DNA of 64,000 bases from Lineolata rhizophorae (lineage: Eukaryota > Ascomycota > Dothideomycetes > Lineolatales > Lineolataceae): positions 1,447,283 through 1,511,282 of the forward strand of contig MU001674.1 in NCBI GenBank assembly GCA_010093515.1, given 5' to 3'. The notes beneath the pieces are model-generated. The model did no database searches. It was not told the origin of the DNA and was given only the letters and a program-made list of their open reading frames with translations. Shown in pieces: positions 57,498 to 64,000 of the stretch (position 1 is the first letter of the stretch; each line of letters starts with the position of its first letter). The position numbers were made by a program, and so were the translations under genes.

Positions 57498-60400
57498 CCG
57501 AGGGTCGAACCTGCAGGCACAGACACAGACACAAGCACAGGCGCAGGCGCAGGCGCAGCAGCAATTGGCGCGGCAGCAACAGAGGAGGCAGCAGAGGCAA
57601 CAGCAGTTTCTGCGCGGCGGCGCGGCGGCGCCTAGGCCCGAGCACGCGCATGCCCGGAATGCGGCCGCCGCGAGCGCGAACGGGGCCGTTGTGGACTTGA
57701 CGGTGGAGGATGGGGCTGCTGTTGTGGATTTGACGGGGGCGGATGAGGACGCTGGGGGGGGGCGGGGGACGGGAGTGAAGAATGGGGCGCGGGGCGGAGG
57801 AGGAGGAAGAGGAGGAGGGGTTGAAGGCGGCTCGGCGGACGCGAAGGCACCGCCACCACCGCCGCCACAACAGCAGCAGCAACAACAGCAACGGCCAGTA
57901 GAGGTTAGCGATAGCGCGAGCAGCGAGGATAGGGGTAGTAGTGGGGTGGCAGGCCAGGCGGGAGGGGAAGCGCTGCTGCCGCTCTGGGAGAAGGGACGGC
58001 CTCAGATATATTTTGAGGACGATGATGACGAGAATGACGATGATGAAGGCAACGTTGATGTCTTGATGAGTAGCGAGGACATGAACATTGATGCCGCGGC
58101 GGGAGACGCGAATGTGGAGGCCGAGCAGAGTGGCACACCGCTCCCGTTCCCGCCTAGGCCCGGCTCGAACGCTTCCCCGTTGCAGATATACGTTGAGGTT
58201 CAGCCATCGATGCCGAAGCGCAAGGCGGTTGGCGGGCCGGGGACGAGGTCTACGGCTTTTAATCCGCCGCGCGCAGCAATGAGGTTGGCTCGAGGGAGTG
58301 AGTGGACTCTTTTTCATCTCGTTTGATCCCGTTAAGCTACCTGTGGAGATCGGATTCTGTGTCCATGCTAACAACAAATCACCGTAGAACCAATCGACTT
58401 TTACCCCTGGCAAGGCAACGGCATGCACCCCGAAGACATCACTTCCGACGCCACTATCAAAGGCGGCATCGGCGAAAAATCCAACCCGCACCAGGACATG
58501 ACGGGCACGGCGCGGCCCTCCCTCTGGCAGCACCTGAAGAACAAGCCCGGGCTCACGGTTCTCGGCCACTTCTTCGTCACGGTGCTGGAGCGCCGCCGGG
58601 CCGCGGGCCGCCTCACGGCGCCGCCGACGTTCCGCCCGCCCCCGCGCTCCGCCTTCAACGAGACCAAGCGCGAGGGCTGGCTCAAGGACCTGGCTAACCC
58701 GGCCGTGCCGCTCCGCCGCATGAGCAGGACCATCCCGCACGGCATCCACGGCAAGCGCCTGCTCGAGCAGTGCGCCGCCAAGCAGGTCCCGCCCGCCCGC
58801 GCCATCTGGCTCATCAAGAGCGTCGGCACCAACGAGATCCGCGCCTTCAAGCGCAGCAGGCCCCTCTCGACGGCGGGCGCGCCCGGCGGCTCTTCAGCTT
58901 CTTCGGCCTCGACTGCCGGCGGCCTAACGGGCGAGCTGAAGTACTTCCGCGAGTTCACCATCGGCTTGGAGCAGTTCGTCGAGGCCACCATCGCCGACTG
59001 CGGCACGCCCGGCTGGAAGCAGCGCATGGACTACGCCGTCCGCCTGTCGAGCCACATGTACGCGGCGCAGCTGCTCGAGCAGGACCATTACTTCGACTGG
59101 CTGCTCGGCTCGCTCGAGGCCAGCCCGACGGACCGCTTGCCCATCTGGCTCCTGCTCATCCAGGTCTACTGGCGGGACCTCGTGGCGACGCGGCGCCGCG
59201 GCCGGCGGCTTGCCGAAGCCGTGCTCGCGCAGCTCACCAGCGCGAGGGCAGAATCGGGCGCCGACGCGGATGCCGGGGGCGATGACGGCGGGCCCTTGCA
59301 ACCCCTCATCGACCGGCTGCAGCGCCTGGTCGCGCTCCTAGCCACGAGGCACAGGGCCTGCCTCATCATGCCTCGCGTGTGGTATAAGTACGCGAGCGAA
59401 CTAGAGCGGCTGCCAGGCGTGACCAAAGCGACGGCGCGGGACGACGGCGGCGGCGGCGGCGGCGATGGCAGCACGGCGGACGCAGCGGACGAGGCGGTCC
59501 GGGCCGCGGTGCGGAGTATCGTCCGCAGGAACGAGCGGTTGGCGCCGCCGACGAAGGCTACAGCAACGACAAGAGGCCCGCGAGACGTCGGCGGAAGCGC
59601 CGCGGCGCCACGCAAGGAAGTGCTCGCGCTTCTAGACGCCGCCGCCTCGGCGCGCGATGTGCCCATCGATAAGTTGGCGGAGCGGTGCGTCGCGGTTTTG
59701 GGCGGCGACGGCGACGGCGACGTGCGCGAGCTTGTCACCGTGACGATGCAGTGGGCGACGACCATTTTCCGCGACGGCGAGCACAGGATATACCTTGCGG
59801 CGAGGCTGGTTAGGAAGTGGAGGAAGATGGGGCTGGATACGGACGAAGGGGTCTTGGGGTTTATGGCGGGCATGGGGAACAAAGGGGAGGGAGGGATGGG
59901 CGTGGGGATCGCGTGGAGGGAGGTGTTCAGGCTGGTGGGGGAACTGGTCAGAGCGAATGGGTTCGGGGTGGGGAGGTATTTGGCCAGAGTGATCGCTACC
60001 GGCGGGCTTAGCGATGGCCTAGAGGAGTCGTGCTATCGCAGGCTCATTGCAGAGCTGCCGCTGCACCAACTGCCGGACAACATCGTCACGCTGCGACGCA
60101 ACCTTCTGCGCGACGTCGGCCTCGATGCCGACGAAGAAGAGGCGACGATCGATGCCGTCATCGATTCGGTCGTCCGCCAGCTGCCGGACATGTTCGAGGA
60201 TGAGATGCTTGACGACTCGTCACCCGTGCCAACCCACGATCTCTCAAGCCTCAGTACTACGATCCGCCTCGAAGTGAGCCGCTGGCTGCGCGGCCAAGTC
60301 ATCTCCCGCTCCTCCAGCCCGGAGACGGACGCCGACAATGCCGCCAACGCCCTCACGACCGCCCAATTCACCACGGTCCGCGACATCCTCGAGCAGCTCG

Positions 60401-63342
60401 GCGATATCTCCATTCTCGCCGACGTGATTGGTCTAACGCTAGGCTCCCCCGCCGACGCCGCTACCGCCGCCGCCGTGGCCGACACCATCAACTACCACCT
60501 ACGCGCCTTCGCGGCCATCGGCGCCCTGCCAAGGCTCTTCGAGCTGCTCGTCCTGCGCTACCAGCACTTCGCCAAGAGCGCGGGCGCGGCGTCGGCGGCG
60601 GCGGCGGCGGCGCAGGCGGCGGCGGGCGGGGTCGGGGCCACTCCCGCGCCCGCGGACCGGTTGCCGGACAGGGCGCTCATCGTCGCGCTGGCGGATCTAA
60701 CCTGCAGGGTGGTGGGGCCCGAGGCCCAGCTCGTGGGCCAGCTGCGCATGCATCTGCTCCAGAGCGAGCCGCGCGGGCCGCCCATCTGCTCGCCCGTGTC
60801 GGACATGGCGGCGGCGGCCGAGGCGCCGCACGCGGCGGACGCGCCCGACCTCATCGAGCAGTACCTTTCGGGCGGCAGCAGCATGGATCCGAGCACGCTG
60901 CGGGGCGCCTTCGCGCTCGTGCGCGGCGCCTTCGAGAAGGACGTGGCGGCGGCGCGCGCGGGCGGGAGCGCCGTCGCGCCGGCCTTCGCGTCGTACTTCC
61001 ACCGGCTGCGCGCCTTCGACGAGGCCCTGTTCGACCAGCTGGTCCAGGGGTGGCTGTCCAACTGGCTGCTGGAGCCGCGGTGGCCGCCGGCGCTGCGCCC
61101 GGCGCTGGCGATCCTGGTCGGGGCCGGCTGCCTGACGCTGGGCGCCTTCGCGAGCAGCGCGGATCGGCTGTATGCGGATCTGGTGGGGTCGCATCCGATG
61201 AGGGCGAGGCTGGCGAGGAGGGTGCTGGGCGGGCTGGTGCCGCCCAGAGGGGCTGGGGCAGGCGCAGGTGCTGGCAGGGCTGCGGACGGGCGCGGCGAGC
61301 CGCAGGCGCCGGTCAAGGACGCGTACCGCTTCCGGCTCGAGCAGGAGAAGTTTTGCGCCGAGAGGGCCGACGTGGTGCTGAGGTATACGGGCTACTTGGT
61401 GCGCGCGGTGGCGGCGCTACGGAAAGGCGGCGCGGGCGCGAAGGGCGCGGCGGTGGACGAGCGGATGGACGGCGGCGGCGGCGGCGGGGTGGTGGAGGAA
61501 TTGTTCGGAGGCGAGGGGCTCGGGCCGGGCGACGCCGAGGGGCTGGTGGCGGTGCTGAGGCGCGCGGCGGCGGAAGACCCGGCGGCGTTCGCGGACGCGA
61601 TCGTGACGGGGCCCGCGGAAGGCGAGGGCGCGCCCGGCTGCGGCGCCAGGGGCGCCGCGGCGGCCGAGGCCGTCGAGGCGGCCGAGACGACGGCCAAGCG
61701 CCTCCTCGACCGCATGGTCGACCCGGCGGCGTGCCTCGGGCTCGGCTGGCGGCCGCCGGCCGCGCAGGTCGACGTGCTCGCCTCGCTCGCCTCGGAGCTC
61801 TCCCTGCCCTTCTGCCAGCTCCAGCTGCACCTGGTGTTCGGCATGGACGCGGGCGCGGGCGGCGACGCCGCCGCGGCGCTCCTGGACGTCATCAAGGCGG
61901 CCGTCGACCGCGACTCGCCCGTCTGGACCGACCTCATCGCCGGCCTCGACCCGGGCGTCATGAGCAGGATCCGCGAGCACGCCGAGGGCAAGATCCTGGG
62001 CGCGGCCGCCGCCGTGTTCGCGCCGCCGCCGGGCCCGCCGCCGCCGGAGGACGAAGGCGAGATCGTCGAGCAGGTCGCGGCCGCGCCGGGGCCGGAGGCG
62101 GCGGGCGCGGGGGCGAAGGCGGAGAGCGATGCTGCCACGGCGATGCTGCGGCGGTACCTGAAGGTGGTGGAGCTGACGACGGCGGCGGGCGGCGGCGGCG
62201 GCGGCAGCAGCAGCGCGCGGGCGGCGGCGGGCGGCTCCGCCGACGACGTCCTCGCCCTGGCCGTGGCGGAGCGTCTCCGGGCGGTCGCGGAGCTGCTGCT
62301 CTCGGGCGACGACGAGCGCGTCGCGGCCGCCGGCGACGTGTGCGCGTGGATCCGCGCCCTGCTGCGGCTCGCCCTCGTGCACCGCTTCGGCGCGGCGCAG
62401 GAGGGCCCGCTGGTGGCGGTCCTGGGCGCGATGCTCGGCAGCGACGCGCTGGACAGGTGGCCGGCCACGGCGGAGCACGTGTTTGACGTCGCCATGTGGC
62501 TGTCGGACGGTGAGTTGCGCCCGTCCGCCGGAGCGCGCGGGCGCGTGGACGCTGACCGAGCCGCAGACCTCCCGGACGACCTCCGCGCGGCGCTGTATCG
62601 CGCCGCGGCGCTGGGCACGCCGCTGCCGGGCGCGGCCGGCGCCGGTCCCGCGGCCGGGCCGGCCGCCAACCCGCACGCCCACGCCGCGCCGCGGCTCGCC
62701 TTCCTCTTCGGCCCCGGCCTCGCGCCGGACGCCTGGCTCGGCCTGACCACGGCCCCGCCGGCCGGCCGGCCGTCCTCGAGCTCGGCCGCCGCCGCCGCCG
62801 CCAACCCCGGCGCGCCCTCTCCGGCCGGCTTCGCCCCGGCCGGCGCCGCGGCCTCGTCGCCCGCCACGCCCGGCGGCGGCACCGGCACGCCGCAGCCCTT
62901 CGGCCACCACCACATCGCGCGCCCCGCCACGCCCGGCTCCGTCGGCGCCGTGGCCGGCCAGCGCTCGCCCTCGCGGCCCGGCACCCCCGTCGCCAGCATC
63001 CGCCCGGGCGTGGCGCCGCAATTCCCCCAGCAGCGAGGCGGCGCGGGCGCAAAGGCCTCGCAGCAGGGGCAGGCCCAGAGCCAGGCCGGAGGAGCCGCCG
63101 CCGCCCAGGGCCCGCAGCAGGGACAGCAGGCCGCCGCCGGCGCGGCGCAGGCGCCCGTGCCCTTCTCGCCCCGCCGGTGGGAGATGGTGCCGGACTCGGG
63201 GTCCGGCGCCGGGGCCGCCGGGGCGGGCGCCGTCGGAGGGGCCGTCACCGGCGGCGCCGGCGGCGCGGCTGGCGGGCAGGGCGGCGCGGGGCTGAACGAT
63301 GCCGCCATCAGCTTGGTTGTTTTTGGGGCGCGGAGGGTGTGA
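57337..63342 (+). CDS. MED12: Mediator complex subunit 12 (Srb8)
   Basis: Exons 57337-58297, 58388-62509 and 62567-63342 give about 1952 residues. MSSRP at the start is like other fungal Med12. The N-terminal region carries a poly-Asn run, Gln-rich stretches and an acidic block (EDDDDENDDDEG). The core begins KPIDFYPWQGNGMHPED, continues with TARPSLWQHLKNKPGLTVL, RSAFNETKREGWLKDLANP and VPLRRMSRTIPHGIHGKRLLEQC, and ARAIWLIKSVGTNEIRAFKRS, the Med12 domain. Helical sequence follows to about residue 1700; the last 250 residues are Ala/Pro/Gly-rich and probably disordered. Med12 belongs to the CDK8 kinase module (Cdk8, cyclin C, Med12, Med13) that reversibly binds Mediator. The 57-bp segment 62510-62566 has a GTGAGT donor, CTGAC branch and GCAG acceptor, yet no stop codon; if retained the protein would be 1971 aa. 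Confidence 0.93.
57463..57498 (+). repeat. (AAC)12 microsatellite coding poly-Asn in MED12
   Basis: Twelve perfect AAC codons in frame. This is a length-variable simple repeat inside the disordered N-terminal region. Confidence 0.95.
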
Positions 63343-63490
63343 GTGCGGTGGGGTGGGATGGGTAGGCCAGGGGGGGAGCAGTTGGGTGTTTCTGGGAACG
63401 TGGGGACATGGATCATGGCATCGATTTACGTACCGGTCACGATGTGAGAGGGACACAAACTTACGTAGATCTCGGACCTCGGACGTGCAA

Positions 63491-63527
<37 letters not shown>

Positions 63528-64000
63528 TTTTTCCTTTTTTTCTCTTCTTTTAATTTCACGGCCCCGCGGCCGCCTACCCTATGCCTAGATAGATAGATGG
63601 GTTTTCCACGTAGTCGTGGTGGATGAGCTGTAAAACAATGTGATGGCGTCATCAGACACTTCCAACTTGTGTATGTCGCATCGTGATGCCGCCATGTTCG
63701 TTGGCGATGCTGCTGGAGCGAGCAGAGCCGTGTGCTACCGGGCTGCCGCCCTTGCCCAAGGAGCTTGCCTCCCGCCGTCCTCGTCCGCGCGAGCGGCGTT
63801 TTCCTACAATATATAGCGACGGCTGGCGGGCGCATCGGTCGCGGTCGGGCGTATTTGTGTTTTTCGCTTTTATATTTGTTTTTGTTTTTGCGAATGTTTT
63901 AGCTAGATAATGTTTACAATTGTTGGTTTGTTTAACGTAATCACCCACCGAGTGTCTCACCCCATCGAGTGTCTCACTCATCACCACCACCACTCCGAAA
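63343..64000. other. MED12 3' flank
   Basis: Contains a TG microsatellite, T-rich runs, and no recognisable gene up to the end of the window. A TATATA word lies near 63811. Confidence 0.55.
63492..63524 (+). repeat. (TG)n microsatellite
   Basis: A perfect TG dinucleotide run of about 33 bp is followed by a T-rich tract, in the MED12 3' flank. Confidence 0.95.

Noticed and set aside
57133-58749. Minus-strand 538-codon frame
   Set aside because: Composition artefact opposite the repetitive MED12 N-terminus; low complexity throughout.
61392-63456. Two long minus-strand open frames of about 675 codons opposite MED12
   Set aside because: They mirror the GC-rich MED12 coding strand, are Arg/Ala/Pro-rich and show no motifs.

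Overview
The window is nuclear DNA from a filamentous ascomycete (Pezizomycotina). The evidence is genes split by short introns of about 50-100 bp with fungal GT/AG sites and CTRAC-type branch points, fungal-type orthologues (Eos1, Ipi3, Blm10, Srb8/Med12, a Yap/PAP1-type bZIP factor, an AA8 cytochrome), and spacing of 0.4-5 kb between genes. I cannot name the species. No plasmid, phage, CRISPR, insertion sequence, rRNA or convincing tRNA was seen.

Layout. 1-5232: long GC-variable non-coding stretch ending in a 671-nt ATG-free leader. 5233-6909: bZIP regulator. 6910-12257: about 5.3 kb non-coding, with long G and C homopolymers. 12258-13366 (-): phosducin-like protein, divergent from 13942-17015 (+) gamma-COP (Sec21). 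17720-18730 (+): small membrane protein with an unclear 5' end. 18731-20512: AT-rich gap. 20513-21940 (-): ornithine cyclodeaminase/mu-crystallin family. 22650-23787 (-): ribosomal protein eL8. 24490-30505 (-): proteasome activator Blm10/PA200. 31521-32459 (+): GINS subunit Psf3. 32610-33485 (-): FSH-type serine hydrolase. 33876-35709 (+): Ipi3. 36914-37707 (+): secreted stand-alone haem b cytochrome domain. 38772-39977 (+): Eos1. 40480-41957 (-): lipoyl synthase. 42760-44423 (+): Rpn5. 45321-46590 (-): cis-prenyltransferase (Rer2 type). 47316-49660 (+): uncharacterised fungal protein with four Cys-Pro motifs. 50397-51139 (+): four-helix membrane protein. 51140-57336: gene-poor, with a decayed kinase-like gene. 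57337-63342 (+): Mediator subunit Med12/Srb8.

Most genes are unrelated housekeeping functions: vesicle coat, ribosome and its assembly, replication, proteasome, lipoate, dolichol and N-glycosylation, Mediator. Many lie in divergent pairs that share promoters. Blm10 and Rpn5 both act on the proteasome. Eos1 and the cis-prenyltransferase both bear on N-glycosylation. Nothing indicates a biosynthetic cluster.

The items most worth a second look are the Cys-Pro protein at 47316-49660 (possible haem-regulatory motifs), the phosducin-like gene with a replaced C-terminus, the AA8 cytochrome with both haem ligands kept but no partner domain, the ATGA overlap between an upstream ORF and the Med12 start, and introns without stop codons whose retention would stay in frame. 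Exon coordinates were worked out by hand from splice consensus, reading phase and remembered family sequence; no alignment was run.
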